A stretch of 64,000 bases of DNA from Hypericum androsaemum (lineage: Eukaryota > Streptophyta > Magnoliopsida > Malpighiales > Hypericaceae): assembly GCA_963995505.1 (NCBI GenBank), contig OZ023196.1, positions 9,793,106-9,857,105 on the forward strand, read 5' to 3'. The notes beneath the pieces were generated by a model. It saw only the letters and a list, made by a program, of their open reading frames with translations, did not search any database and had not been told where the DNA came from. Position numbers and translations under genes: made by a program. The stretch's first letter is position 1. The number at the start of each line of letters is the position of its first letter. This document shows, in pieces, positions 48,880 through 59,354 of this stretch.

Positions 48880-49460
48880 CTTGCTGCAAGAAAATTTCGT
48901 TAGTAAAAAAATTGATGGCCTCATAAGTTCACTCCCTTACGTGTTTACTCTCAATGTAAGTTGCACTCAAGTTCACTCGTGTTTGCACTCAATTATTTGG
49001 CTTTTCTCTCTAATGCACTCACAAAGTCTTGCCTTTTTTCCTCTCGTGATACTCTTGTACGTTCTTACTAAGCTAACAAGGCTTTGCTTGAACTACACGG
49101 ATCACTATCAAAGGTAGTTCCTTGTTTTCTTGCGCTGCACGTAGATTAATTCGGACTGACTTCCTCTTGTTTTCTGTCCGCCTATTGGTCTTGCTTCTTG
49201 CTTCCTCTTTTGTTTCTCTTGCGTCTTCTCTTTAATCACAAGCTTCCTAATTCGCCTTGCTCTGCTTTAGTCTTGCAATTTCCTGTTTAGTCTTGCTTCT
49301 TTTTTGTTTTCTGTTTTCTTTTTTTTTTAATCAGAATACACAACCTAGAATACTAAGTCACGAAGCTGATTGCTACGAAACTCCAACTACTTATGAAAAA
49401 AAACGAATTGGATACTAGACTAACAAAAGGAAAGGTAAAGATAGATAGTAGCAAGCCGTG

Positions 49461-49472
49461 GCTTTGATACCA
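49461..49472 (-). other. Primer-binding site of the nested gypsy
   Basis: Minus-strand TGGTATCAAAGC, an initiator-Met type site with one change, two bases from the LTR end. Confidence 0.7.
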
Positions 49473-50243
49473 AATGATATGAACCTTGGTAGGAGGCTCA
49501 CAACAGACCGTGCTACTTTGGATGGAACAGACCGCAACCCACGAACTCGAGCCATGCCAGAACCTTGGTTTGGAAGAACCGCAACCCGAGCAATGGAATT
49601 TCGTGAACCTTTGGTCCAAGTCGAATCACACCACAAACGATGATGGAAGAATCGTTTGATAAGTGAAAGATTCGCTCAAGCTAAGCAATCCAGCAATTAG
49701 CAAGAACACACAAGGAGTATCTTAACTCACAAGGAAGAAATTAATCTCAAAAGTTGCGTGCCTTTTTATTGTTAGGAGACCTCCTTATATAGGCTCCAAA
49801 GTACCAAAGTATTCCTAAACAAGCTAACTCCTAAAAAGGAGTTCAAAGGCTGGCCAAAACTCTCTTTCCTAATCTAAGGAGATTCTGGCCGAATTATTTC
49901 AACTAAACAAGAAATAATCTAAGCAAATAATATCTAATAGAATAACTAATAGCTGCACATCCAAAACAAGTAGATGCACGGACTAAATAGGCTGATTCTT
50001 CTTGATTCTCCATGTGCGCATGCATCTAGAAGCTTACGTGCATGTCAAGCTTCCAAAATAGCCTCTATCACGTGCATGGGCTTTGCATGGGCCTCATGCA
50101 CGTCCTTGCACTTGTACGCATTGGCTTGAGCCCAGACTTCTTGCATTAATCCATTAAGTTCCGCTTGAAACGTTTTTGCCCTTGCTCGTGTCACCGGCCC
50201 AATTGGTACGTGCACTTGCTGTGAGTCTTGTAGCTTCACATCA

Positions 50244-50908
50244 CATATGATATACCAAAAGAAAGGTATGGAAGTCCTCTACAACTCTCTTCATAGGTTC
50301 AAAGTCCAAATCTGAACGGAAGTAGGCTTACCGCTTGATTCTTTATTGAGCAGCTTATTTCTTCCTCTTTCAGCCTTCTCTCTCTTCTTCTTTTCAATTC
50401 TATTTTGTGGCTAAGTGTGAGGACGTTTTGCTTCTTAAAGGAAGTCTCTGAGACATAGAAGGAGGTGGGTGAGGTCCAATAGTATTCCACTCACCTCTTC
50501 AATTTAATCTATGGAGCAAACAAGTGGAGTGTTGCAATTGGCTACTTAAAATCTGGGGTCCAATCAGCACACTCCTAAGCTAGCAGCTCAAATATGGCGA
50601 CCTTCCTCAGGTTTTTATCCAATTTGATAGTCAACTCATTTGTTCCTCTATGTTTCTAGTTTCTGGATCAAGTTCATTTGTACCATTTGAAGCAATATTG
50701 AGAATGTTATGCCCAATTTACTAAGCAAAGGTCAATCTGTCCAAATCTGTCCAAGTAGCTTCTCAAGGAAATAAATTCACTAAGGATTGTTGTGGTTGAA
50801 ATGGAACTCCAATGACACCAATTCACATCTTGAACACTTAAAATCACATATCTCATGTAACCATCTCGATGCGATGCATTCCGACTAACCATTTTTCCGA
50901 ATGTCACA
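50244..50908 (-). repeat. 5' LTR of the chromovirus, distal part
   Basis: Matches 38529-39194. Starts with the second copy of the nested element's target duplication CATAT (50244-50248) and ends ATGTCACA before GTAGC. Confidence 0.88.
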
Positions 50909-51433
50909 GTAGCAAACCGAAATGGGTCGAAATCCCATCTAAAAAGGAAGTCTGAAAGTTCTGGACTTGGGAGACCTAGCGCCCACCAATGGGTTGGCGC
51001 CCGCCAGGTCTCAGCTACTGCTTGGCCGTTGGCGTCCGCCAAAGAGGTGGCACCCGCCAGGTACCGATCAACCTCATTGCATCTTTGTATTTTCCATTTT
51101 TTACCCTCTTTCACTCCGAATTTAGCCTCGACTATAAAAAGACAAAATGTAGATATCTCTTTAAGCTTTCCAATGATATCTTGTTTGTTATAATCCAATG
51201 CTTGAGAAGTGAGTTATGGCTCTTGCAATATGGTCTCTCAAAATTACCTCTTCAACGGCCTCCAATGAGCTTCACTTCCTATCACAAAATACGACAAAGG
51301 ATAAAAGTCCACTCCATGACACAAATACATGAAAATGACATGAGACTCAACACAACTAGATGAAAACGGCCAAAAGCACGACTAAACACAAGAAAAATAC
51401 ATAACAAATAGGTGAGTGTTTACAGATTCATCA
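50909..51433 (-). repeat. Athila/TAT-like LTR, 5' half
   Basis: Minus-strand start TGATGAATCTGTAAACACTC at 51433, preceded by AAAGTGCGAGG, a plausible purine tract. U3 has GGCGCCCGCCAGG-type motifs (50985-51065) and an inverted copy of the shared LTR module (51103-51230). Continues at 36737 across the chromovirus insertion. Confidence 0.6.
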
Positions 51434-51799
51434 CCTCGCACTTTAGTTTTATCCATATTCTAATAGTGATTTTGGTAGATGCAGTTGCACCCTTTTCATT
51501 ACTATTAGTAACATAAAAAACTATGAATACCAATCTATAAGAAGTCCATAACCGAACCTATTAACATGTTAGGGTACCGTGCTCATCTTCATCATTGATT
51601 GAGTTATCACTTATCTTCCTACTTACTAACATTCCGTTTTGTTTCTATTTTGTTTACTCTGTTAGCTTTAGGTTCCATCAATCCCTACATCACCACTATT
51701 TATGCTTTAAACTTAAGATTATATTAGATTTTGTTGTCGATCCTTTAGTACGAACCTTACTTATCACTCTATTATTTGATTAGGATATTAAACACTAAA
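51434..51799. other. Uncharacterised interval
   Basis: AT-rich sequence between an LTR start and a gypsy pol fragment. It may be internal non-coding DNA of the Athila/TAT-like element whose LTR ends at 51433, since a purine tract points this way, but no coding or boundary signal confirms it. Confidence 0.3.
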
Positions 51800-53870
51800 T
51801 TTTCCCATATCATGCTCCTTTGGTGCCAGCAAGATTATGTATTTGGGACACATAATCAACCAACATGGAGCAAGTACGAATCCAGAGAAAATTGCAGCTA
51901 TGTCAAGTTGGACTCAAAGTTTCTTGGGCCTAACAGGATATTATGGAAAATTCATTCAGAATTATGGTTTAATATGCAGACCATTATATGATTTGTTGAA
52001 GAAAGGAGGTTTCTCTTCAAATTCGCAGGCTGAGGAAGCATTTTTATAGCTTAAACAAGCCATGGTACAAGCTTCAGTCCTTGCCTAACCAGATTTTAGC
52101 AAACATTTTATGGTATAAATTGATGCTTGCCAAGGGGGAATTGGTGTTGTACTGATGTAAGAGAATAGACCACTGGCTTATTTGAGCGAGTCTTTTGGTC
52201 CAAAAAATGCAGGAAGGTCCATCTACGAGAAAGAATTGTTAGCTGTTCTGAAAGCTGTTGAAAAATGGAGACCATACTTAGAGAATGGTCACTTCTACAT
52301 TAAAAAAAACTAAGCCAGCATCAAATATATGTTTCAGCATAAGGGTCACATTATTTTACAAAGGTAGCCTATGTCAAAGTTAATGAGATTGGACTTCTCT
52401 ATTAGTTACAAGAAGGACAAAGATAATGTGGTAGCTGATGCATTGTCACGAAGGAATCATGCTACTAATGAGCATATTCCTACAGCAGTTCCTTTCTCTG
52501 CAGAATTTAATGAGATTTCTATGACCACTGTCTTCCCAAAATGGCACAAGAAATTCGGGATTCCTACAAGTCTGATGATTTTGTAACTGATCTTCAAACT
52601 TTTTTACTCTTTGATTCCTTTGCAAGACCTGACTATAAACTGGTAGAAGGAATAATCAGGTACAAGAACAAGAGTTATGATGGCAACTCTGGATCACAGA
52701 GGGAGCAATTAGTGGAAGAAATGCATTGTTCTGCAGTAGGAGGGCACTCGAGTGTTACTGGGAGCTATGAGAGAATTAAGCAATTGTTTTATTGGCCTGG
52801 TCTGCAAAAGCAAGTTCAACATTTGGTGTCTATATGTGAGGTTTACAAGCAATGCAAAGATGAGCAATGTGCTTATCCGAGATTGTTGCAGCCTCTACCC
52901 ATTCCCCAACAGGTTTGGCAAGACATCTCTTTAGATTTTATTGAGGAATTTCCAAAATCTCAAGGGAAATCTATCATACTGTTGGTGGTCGATCGATTTA
53001 TCAAGTACAACCACTTCTTCGGGTTAGTAATCCATTTTCTGCCTTACAAGTTGCTAAGTTATTACTAGACGGGGTCTGCAAACTCTATGCTATACCCAAC
53101 ACTATGGTATTCAACAGAGGTAAGGTTTTCACCAGTCATTTTTTGCAAGAATTATTCACATTGTTAAAGACAACTGTATTTAGCAGGGCTTATCACCCAC
53201 AATCAGATGGCCATCTGAGAGGGTGAACGATGTTTGGTAACATATCTCAGGTGCTATTATTTTGATAAGCCTCGTGTTTGGCATCAGTGGTTACCATTGG
53301 CTGAGAATTGGTACAATACCAATTACCATAAGTCCTTAAAGCTCACACCTTTTAAAGCATTGTATGGTTATTGCTGCAAATTTGCTTAAAGCCCAAGAAC
53401 GTATAAAGATGCAAGCTGATAAGCATCGCACTGAGAGGTTTTTTCAGATTGGAGACCGGGTGTATTTAAAGTTGCTGTCATATCGCCAATCCTCTGTAGC
53501 TATGTGCAAGAATCTCAAGCTGGCTGCAAAATTTTATGGACCCTATGAAGTAGTTTCTAAGGTTGGATTAGTATCCTAGAAGTTAGCATTGCCTCTAAGC
53601 AGCAAGATCCATCCTGTATTTCACGTTTCGTTGCTTAAAAAGGGCCTTCCTCCCTCTGCAATGTTGATGCCTGAACTGCCAACTCTAGATGCTGATGGAG
53701 AATGGTTGGTGTCTCCCCGTCAGATTCTGGCAAGGAGGCAAGTTCCTCGAGGCATTTCAATGGTTGATCAGGTCCTTGTTTCATGATATAATCTCAGTGA
53801 TGATGATTCTTCATGGGAAGACGTATCCGACTTTTATAGTCATTTTTTGGATTTCAAGCTTGAAGAGCCG
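51800..53870 (+). pseudogene. 3' pol half of a Reina-like chromovirus
   Basis: Begins inside reverse transcriptase (CSFGASKIMYLGHIINQHG), then RNase H with stops (ENRPLAYLSE, SKLMRLDFSISYKKDKDNVV, ADALSRR). The integrase zinc region (GGHSSVTGSYERIKQLFYWPG; CEVYKQCKDEQC) and core (WQDISLDFIEEFPKSQGKS) follow. Its second catalytic Asp reads FNRGKVFTS, Asn for Asp. The tail has HPVFHVSLLKKGL and ILARRQVPRG...DDSSWEDVSD, chromodomain-like. Many stops and at least three frameshifts. Everything 5' of the RT palm is missing. Confidence 0.82.
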
Positions 53871-53886
53871 GGTTGTAACAGGAGTG

Positions 53887-54780
53887 TGACATGGCAATTT
53901 GTGGTTGGTTAATAAGAGGAGTTGCAGATAGATGACGTGGCTTGACGGGAAATAGTTTTGGCGGGAGTTTTGTGTTTGTTTGGTAGATAGGAATCTGATG
54001 GGCTAGGCCTTACTAGTCTTAAATTGTGGATTAGACCTGAAAATACAAATAGAATGTAAAAAGAATATTGAGGACATTCTGGATAATTTGGATGACTTCA
54101 ATAAAGTCCTTTCCATTCCTTTCTCTCTCAATTCCGTCTATTTCTAGGGGTGAGCAAACGAACCGAACCAGACTGATCCGAACCGAACTATAATAACCGA
54201 GAATTATTTAAGAAAAAAATATGTGATCCGGATCAGACCATTTGTTGATTGGTTCTAGACGAGAACCAAACCAATTTTTTTGGTTTGGTCCAAGTTCGGA
54301 CCAAAATATCCAAAAGTTTAAAAAATAAATAAATAATGGGTGCTTATGAACTTGAGAAAGGCAATGAGAGGCTATAAAGAGGCCGAGAGGAGAAATGTCA
54401 ATTAGGATTTGATATTGAGATATGTTGTTTGAGAATGTCAAGCACTCATAAATTATTTGTCATTGTACTGTGTGAGAAAAAATATATATTGGTTGTGTGA
54501 CCTTGCCACACGTGGACCTCTTTATCCTTGTCTCAAAAAAATTGATTTGGTCCGGTTCTCCATGGTTCTTTTCAAAAAGATCTGAACCAGATCCGAGAAC
54601 CATTTTTTAAGCAAACAAAGAAACGATCCGAACTAATTCTTATTTGTTCTAGTTCTGGACCAAATTTTTTGGTTTGGTTCGATTTAGTTCTGTAGTTCTT
54701 GGTTTTTTTCTCACCCCTATCTATTTCTACTCTCTCTCTCTCGTGCTCGAGGCTTAACCGCCATTAACGGGCTTCTATCA
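53887..54780 (+). repeat. 3' LTR of the Reina-like element (holds a MITE)
   Basis: TGACATGGCAATTT... to ...GGGCTTCTATCA, followed by duplicated host DNA that matches 13340. Without the MITE and its duplication the LTR is about 310 bases, the short size usual for Reina. It starts about 15 bases after the chromodomain frame ends. No 5' LTR is in the window. Confidence 0.65.
54145..54719. mobile_element. hAT-type MITE with GAACCGAACC motif array
   Basis: Ends TAGGGGTGAGCAAA and the inverted TTTCTCACCCCTA with a perfect eight-base target duplication TCTATTTC (54137-54144, 54720-54727). Outer parts are arrays of GAACCGAACC / GGTTTGGTTC. The centre is AT-rich. No transposase. Confidence 0.9.
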
Positions 54781-55526
54781 TCGGACCATATTTATATCGA
54801 GATTACACTAAAACTTTGCGCTATGCTCACTAAAGTTCGTGCATATTTTTCTTTTTCTTTTTAAAATCCTTGGTTAGAAAGATATCAAGCTTACCATCAG
54901 TATAAACATATCTTAGGATTTATCTCAAATTTTAGTCAAGTTAGAATTCTTATTCATATTGAATAGAGTAATAATTATTTTCTATATATATCGACATATT
55001 CCTAAGTCTAATGTGTGTAGTTGAGAGTTGTGAAGTAGAAAGAACCCTCACGGAGACATTGTAACTCGACGCATAGTAGACGACTTTCTATTGTCCATAA
55101 TTTTCTCCTCGTGCTAGGATTTTCACGTAAATTTTGTATATCGTATTTCTCGTTTTGATCTTATTTCTCAACAGAATAAAACACATGATAACAAAAAAAA
55201 GCCAAGAAATCGAACCAAAATCCACCAAAAACATAGATAAACTTATTATTGATAACTAAAAATTTCGAGTTTAAATTTTATCCTAGTATACAATCACGTG
55301 TACCAACACATCAAACTGGCTAGAAAAGTTGTATCACAGTAATTATTCATTCCATGGAAGACCATACAATATATATGTGACTATAGTGACCAATATTCTA
55401 CAAAAGAGTAGTTAAGGTCCAGTTTTATTTGAATTGCCCAGCGGTGTGTTGGTCCGGTATTATTTTTAGTTGAGAATAACCAATGCTACACAGAAAGAAT
55501 TTATTCGGTGTACTTATTTGTTGTGT
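54781..55526. repeat. 3' flank of the glycine-rich gene (parent copy)
   Basis: Downstream DNA of the minus-strand gene, matching the orphan copy at 13335-14290 and 14857-14903. Probable 3' UTR and polyadenylation region lie within about 150 bases of the stop (55527). It holds one extra block, 54912-55174, absent from the orphan copy. Confidence 0.75.
54912..55174. mobile_element. Copia-like solo LTR fragment
   Basis: About 260 bases missing at the paralogous site (AACATATA...GAGACACATGATAAC, near 13970). The right end TTTCACGTAAATTTTGT...TTATTTCTCAACA and TGTGTGTAGTTGAGAG resemble the U5 of plant copia LTRs. The left end lacks a clear TG and no target duplication is evident. Confidence 0.5.
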
Positions 55527-56102
55527 TCATGGTTCGCCTTCGTAATCTCCTCCTCCATACCCTGATCCAGAACCAGACCCGTACCCAGACCCACTGCCGT
55601 GACCTGACCCGCCACGGCCTCCGCCTCCTCCTCCGCCACCACCTCCTCCTCCGCTGCCGCCACTGCCGCTACCGTACCCGGACCCGCTCCCACTACCATA
55701 CCCGGAGCCACTCCCTCCATTACTCCCTCCACCACCACCTCCTCCTCCTCCTCTGCCACCACCGCCACCTCCACCGCCCGCTGACCCGCCACCCGACCCA
55801 TATCCGGATCCGCTCCCAGACCCGTACCCGGAACCTGACCCGCCACCCCCACCTCCTCCACCTCCACCTCCACCCCCTCCGCCACCTTTCCCAGAGCCCG
55901 ACCCGCTACCTGACCCGTACCCTGACCCAGAACCAGATCCGTACCCAGAACCAGACCCAGAAATCGAACCACCCCCACCTCCACCACCACCTCCTCCTCC
56001 CCCACCACCTGCTCCCTTGGGCGACCTAGCAGCAATGCAAAGGTCCACCAGCAACAAGGCCAAGAACAAGGCAGCAACCACAGCCCTTGTTGACCTCGCC
56101 AT
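55527..56102 (-). CDS. Secreted glycine-rich protein, 191 residues
   Basis: The start is taken at ATG 56100-56102, because it opens a textbook signal peptide (MARSTRAVVAALFLALLLVD, then LCIAARS); an in-frame ATG at 56166-56168 would add 22 residues that destroy it and lies upstream of the expected transcript start. After cleavage near residue 24 the mature protein is almost only Gly, Ser and Tyr: blocks of GSGSGYG alternate with poly-Gly runs. It ends in the acidic tail YGGGDYEGEP. No Cys cluster, RNA-binding or oleosin domain is present. This composition fits structural cell-wall glycine-rich proteins of plants; tyrosines could be cross-linked in the wall. No intron is needed. A TATA box lies about 98 bases upstream. 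It is intact, but simple-sequence frames can persist by chance, and the opposite strand is also open. Confidence 0.8.
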   Translation of the reverse strand: MARSTRAVVAALFLALLLVDLCIAARSPKGAGGGGGGGGGGGGGGSISGSGSGYGSGSGSGYGSGSGSGSGKGGGGGGGGGGGGGGGGSGSGYGSGSGSGYGSGGGSAGGGGGGGGRGGGGGGGGGSNGGSGSGYGSGSGSGYGSGSGGSGGGGGGGGGGGGRGGSGHGSGSGYGSGSGSGYGGGDYEGEP

Positions 56103-56199
56103 CTTTAATATATATATCTCTCTCTCTATATAGAAGTGTACTTGTTTGTTAACTGATGTACATACCATATGCAGGATGGGGGAGGTTGAATTGATGTGG

Positions 56200-56207
56200 T
56201 ATATATA
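56200..56207 (-). promoter_or_regulatory. TATA box of the glycine-rich gene
   Basis: Minus-strand TATATATA in CAGCTATATATACCAC, about 98 bases before the chosen ATG. Expected transcript start near 56170, giving a leader of about 70 bases that contains CT/GA-rich sequence (56117-56130). Confidence 0.65.
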
Positions 56208-56696
56208 GCTGGGGAAAAGTGGAGAGTCACACCAACTTTGTAGTTTTTATGTTTATATCATCCGACAGATAACAAGTCGATTAATTATAGTTCGAATCAG
56301 ATAAAATCTTAGAAATATGTCAAAATTCTTGTAATAAATATCTGTTATATTTTTAACAATTCAAACTCGAAATTTTTTAAGCTAAACTAAAACAACTATT
56401 TGATATGTTGATTTAACTAGGCAACTTCTAGTATCTTCGTTTCGCGTTGTGACGTGGATGTTGTTCTATAGGTATAGTGGTCATTATTGCAAATCCCTTC
56501 CCGCGTGTTGTCCTACTGTATTGATTCTTTTAGATAGGTGTTGGTGTGGTTAGTGGGGTTGGCGATAGTGCTTTTTGTCTTTTTTAAAGACCTTTTATTT
56601 CTAGTTGCATTAAAAGTTTTAATTCTATTATAACTAAAGTTTTGAAGACGGACCAATTGGTTACGATGTTAAGTTCTAATTTTGTTGACGGAGTAT
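56208..56696. other. Upstream region of the glycine-rich gene
   Basis: AT-rich promoter-side DNA of about 490 bases without reading frames. I see no individual regulatory site that I would defend. Ends where the copia LTR starts. Confidence 0.4.
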
Positions 56697-57171
56697 GTTG
56701 AGGTTATGGCTCGAAATCGAAATCAGTTGGAGTTAATAGCAATAGTAGGTTCAAAGACCATTTGGTCCAACGACACAGATTGTTGGTGATTTCGTAGATG
56801 TCCAAGGTTCAAATTTTGGGAAGATTTAAAAATTTTATTTTTATAAAAAGCAACATTAGGATATCAAAGATTTTCTGTTTGGTACGGATTCTATTTTAGA
56901 TTCTTATTTATATTTAGATGTACTTCATGGATGTATTAGGGTTTGCCTATAAATAGATACGAGCTCGAACCCGAATGTGTGAGTTGATGCAACATCAATA
57001 AAAGATCAATATCTCTCACGTGGACGTAGGAAATTTTCTAAACCAAGTAATTCTCTTGTGTCTGTTTAGCGTTATTGTTTTCTTGCATTAAAACAGAGAT
57101 AATTCTGTTGCGCATACATAACTAAAGTAGGTTGATTTCCTAACAAAATTGTATCAGATCTTTTAGGAAAA

Positions 57172-57440
57172 AATGGCTGGTTATAGCGTGAAGTTTGAAC
57201 ATGTGAAGTTCGACGGAATGACGAATTTTAGCTTATGGTAAATATGTGTCAATGATATGTTGGTTCAGTAAGGAATGGTCAACGCGAAGATGGAAGATCA
57301 AATAGAAGAAAAATGTGAAAAAGGATCCAAATTGGTGTCATAGAAATTCAATGGATGTTGCTTCAAGTGTAGAGAAAAAGGGCACACGAATAGGGACTGT
57401 CCAGGACAAACTGGGAATCAAAACAGCGAGGGAAAATGAT
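57172..57440 (+). pseudogene. Copia Gag remnant with zinc knuckle
   Basis: Reads MAGYSVKFEHVKFDGMTNFS, then stops at 57238-57240 and again about 30 bases later. After a deletion it resumes with zinc knuckle CFKCREKGHTNRDC (about 57362-57403), a CX2CX4HX4C match. The middle of Gag is gone. The start sits 14 bases after the primer-binding site. Confidence 0.65.
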
Positions 57441-57476
57441 CTGCATCCATAGTCATAGCCAAATATTTAGACGAGT

Positions 57477-58060
57477 ATGATGGTGACTTTGCTTTCTGTC
57501 TCATTAAGACCAAAGCATTTTAGTAATTTATTTTCTTCTAAGATCTTAGATTATAACGAGCATAGTTATAAAGAAGGGCTAATGAAGGTGGAGAACGTTG
57601 CTATGGTAGGGATGAAGGATAAAAGTGAACACTTACAGGTTGGTGGAAAATACTATTTTAGGTGGAGTCATATCAATAGATCTGAAGGAGTTGACAAATA
57701 CTCAAGGCATATTATGTTAGATCATATGAGGGAGTTATATCTTCACATGAATGGTTTGAGTGCAGTCAAGAGTGCTCTTGGAATGGATATTCGCAGAAGC
57801 ATGGTTAGCAAGAAGCTACGGTTGCCTCTTAGAGGAATGATTAGCAAGAAGGTATAGTTGTCTCGTAGAGGCATGGTTAGCAAGAAGTTGTGGCTGTCTC
57901 ATTGGATTGCGGAATTGTGGATTACGCAAGGGCGAATCAGATTTTATCTCAGTTAATGAAGAAGAGTGAAGTTCGCAATATTTCAAGGATTCTAATAGGT
58001 AGGACAAAGAGACAACAGTAACAAGGTCCAACAAGGAAATGGTTTGAGGATACAAAGTAT
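57477..58060 (+). pseudogene. Copia pol remnant of uncertain domain
   Basis: An open stretch (57477-57857) reads DYNEHSYKEGLMKVENVAMV, then a stretch with HMRELYLHMNGLSAV. Position and style suggest the region between protease and integrase of a copia element, but no catalytic motif is present. It ends in a 36-base tandem repeat and further stops. Confidence 0.4.
57801..57903 (+). repeat. 36-base tandem repeat, three units
   Basis: Units start at 57801, 57837 and 57873 with ATGGTTAGCAAGAAG (ATGATTAGCAAGAAG in the second). The period is a multiple of three, so the frame would repeat a 12-residue unit starting MVSKK, but unit two ends in a stop. Confidence 0.85.
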
Positions 58061-58309
58061 AAGGATGACTAGGTAAATAAAGAGATATTTATTGGTCATC
58101 AATTTATTTCTATAGGTTTAAATCTATTGGACAAAGATGGAGAGAGAGGAGAATTTTTTTTTATGATGGAGTGTCTAAGGGGTGGAGTCATTTAATTTCA
58201 CAAAAATTTTATTTTCTTGAAATTTTTTTGCCTAGAGATTTGTTAAGGTTATGGCTTAAAATCTGTCAGTAGCAACCGCAGGAATCCAAAGATTTCGTGT
58301 ACCACGTAT

Positions 58310-58840
58310 TTATTTCAAGACATAATGGAGTAAAATAATGTTATATATATTTTCCAATATATAACATGTACCATGTATTTAGTTCAAGACATAATGGAGT
58401 AAAATAATATTTTTTTTGCCAATAAATTTAGTGGAGCAGGGTGAAGAGCTGCCGCCAGATCGTACAAGTGTTGGTGGTAGTGGAGAGCACGGTACCAGAT
58501 TTCCCACCTTCTAAAAATTTTACCAGATTTGAATATAGATTATTCTGTTTTTCTCGGTGGTCGGTATCTTCGTGCCAAATTCCATCTCTCTATCCTCTAG
58601 CAACTTTTGACTTGAGTTGTCTTGGGCTGATGATGTATTGGTACGAGGAGGAGTAGCACTGGCCGGCCTGGGATTTGGGTTTTGGTCATTCCATTCACAT
58701 TTCGACTTGCCTGCACTACCAATGTGTGGTTCTCTGGGTTAGCATTTGTCTCCACAGCATACTGAGTGTTGCTCCACCATTAAAGCGCATTAGTTTGATT
58801 TCATTATTCGTATTTGACCTTATGATATAATTGGCATTAA
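58310..58840. repeat. Local duplicated host segment, copy 4
   Basis: Matches 5040-6000 and its relatives: CATAATGGAGTAAAATAAT, GATCGTACAAGT, CCTCTAGCAACTTTT, GTACGAGGAGGA, TTAGCATTTGTCTCC, GCGCATTAGTTTGATTTCAT. It is the most diverged copy. Positions 58322-58405 hold a direct repeat of about 67 bases (TTTCCAATATATAACATGTA family) not seen in the others. Confidence 0.7.
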
Positions 58841-59354
58841 TGGTAATTAATTTAAGTAGTACGAGAATTTAATTTTTTAATAGTTATTGAGTTAAAATTT
58901 TACGAATAAGAAAGATATTATTGAGAGAACTGAAATATTAATTTTCGGTGTTGATTAACAAGAGACTTGTGTTTGAAATTTAAGATGATGATAGCGTTCA
59001 AATTTGGGAAGATGATGATTAATTCCAATTTGAATTAGCTTAAATATATTAGAATTTGTCCCAAATTTTAATTAATTTAAAACTCTATAACTATTGTATA
59101 GGATATTGGGCTCAAAATAAAAAGGTAGATATGGTGGTGGGTGGTGGGCGATTGGGTGCTGAAAATGCATGATACTACTGGGCTGGTAAATTTCAATTTG
59201 ATGCTAAATATTTTTATGTAATTTTATTTTAGTATATTTTAACTTCCACGGACCATAATTGACTTGTTTGGAATTTTTTCTATTATAATATATTTTCGGA
59301 CAGAAAAATTAACGTTCTAAACTAATATGATTTCGCCTTTTAAAAATCGATATG
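58841..59354. other. Featureless AT-rich interval
   Basis: No gene, RNA or element boundary seen. A short GGTGGTGGGTGGTGGGCG run lies near 59130. Confidence 0.4.

Larger units (their letters stand above)
45880..50243 (-). mobile_element. Nested Ty3/gypsy deletion derivative
   Basis: Inserted in the chromovirus 5' LTR with a perfect target duplication CATAT (45875-45879, 50244-50248). The right (5') LTR is complete: 49475-50243, 769 bases, minus-strand TGATGTGAAGC...TTCATATCA. Primer-binding site TGGTATCAAAGC is at 49461-49472. The left LTR has only 416 bases (45880-46295) and is joined directly to reverse transcriptase sequence. Everything from the RT active site through RNase H, integrase and 353 bases of LTR is deleted. 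Clade: chromovirus-type Gag and RT, CRM- or Reina-like; not resolved. Confidence 0.88.
36738..50908 (-). mobile_element. Tekay/Del-like chromovirus (Ty3/gypsy), full structure
   Basis: LTRs of about 2.45 kb (36738-39194; 44127-50908 including a nested element) begin TGTCACGACCCG and end CGAATGTCACA on the plus strand, with a perfect target-site duplication GTAGC (36733-36737, 50909-50913). Primer-binding site TGGTATCAGAGC (initiator Met) is at 44111-44122 minus strand. A purine tract AAGGGGGGAGAAT abuts the 3' LTR (39195-39207). The polyprotein ends in a chromodomain-like tail. LTR length, tRNA and chromodomain fit the Tekay/Del clade. Confidence 0.92.
56697..58300 (+). mobile_element. Internally deleted copia element
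   Basis: A 5' LTR (about 56697-57145, starting TGTTGAGGTTATGG, promoter motif CTATAAATAG at 56949-56958, ending CTAACA) is followed by a degenerate primer-binding site TTGTATCAGATC. A short Gag start and a zinc knuckle come next, then a protease-region fragment and a partial 3' LTR from about 58237 (TTGTTAAGGTTATGGC). Integrase, reverse transcriptase and RNase H are absent. The same LTR family is present as remnants at 3322 and 23720. Confidence 0.65.

Noticed and set aside
55508..56077. Arg/His/Leu-rich frame on the plus strand and Val/Gly/Glu-rich frame in another phase over the glycine-rich gene
   Set aside because: Shadows of the Gly codon repeats (GGN read in other phases). Only the minus-strand frame starting at 56102 has a signal peptide, TATA box and sensible C-terminus.
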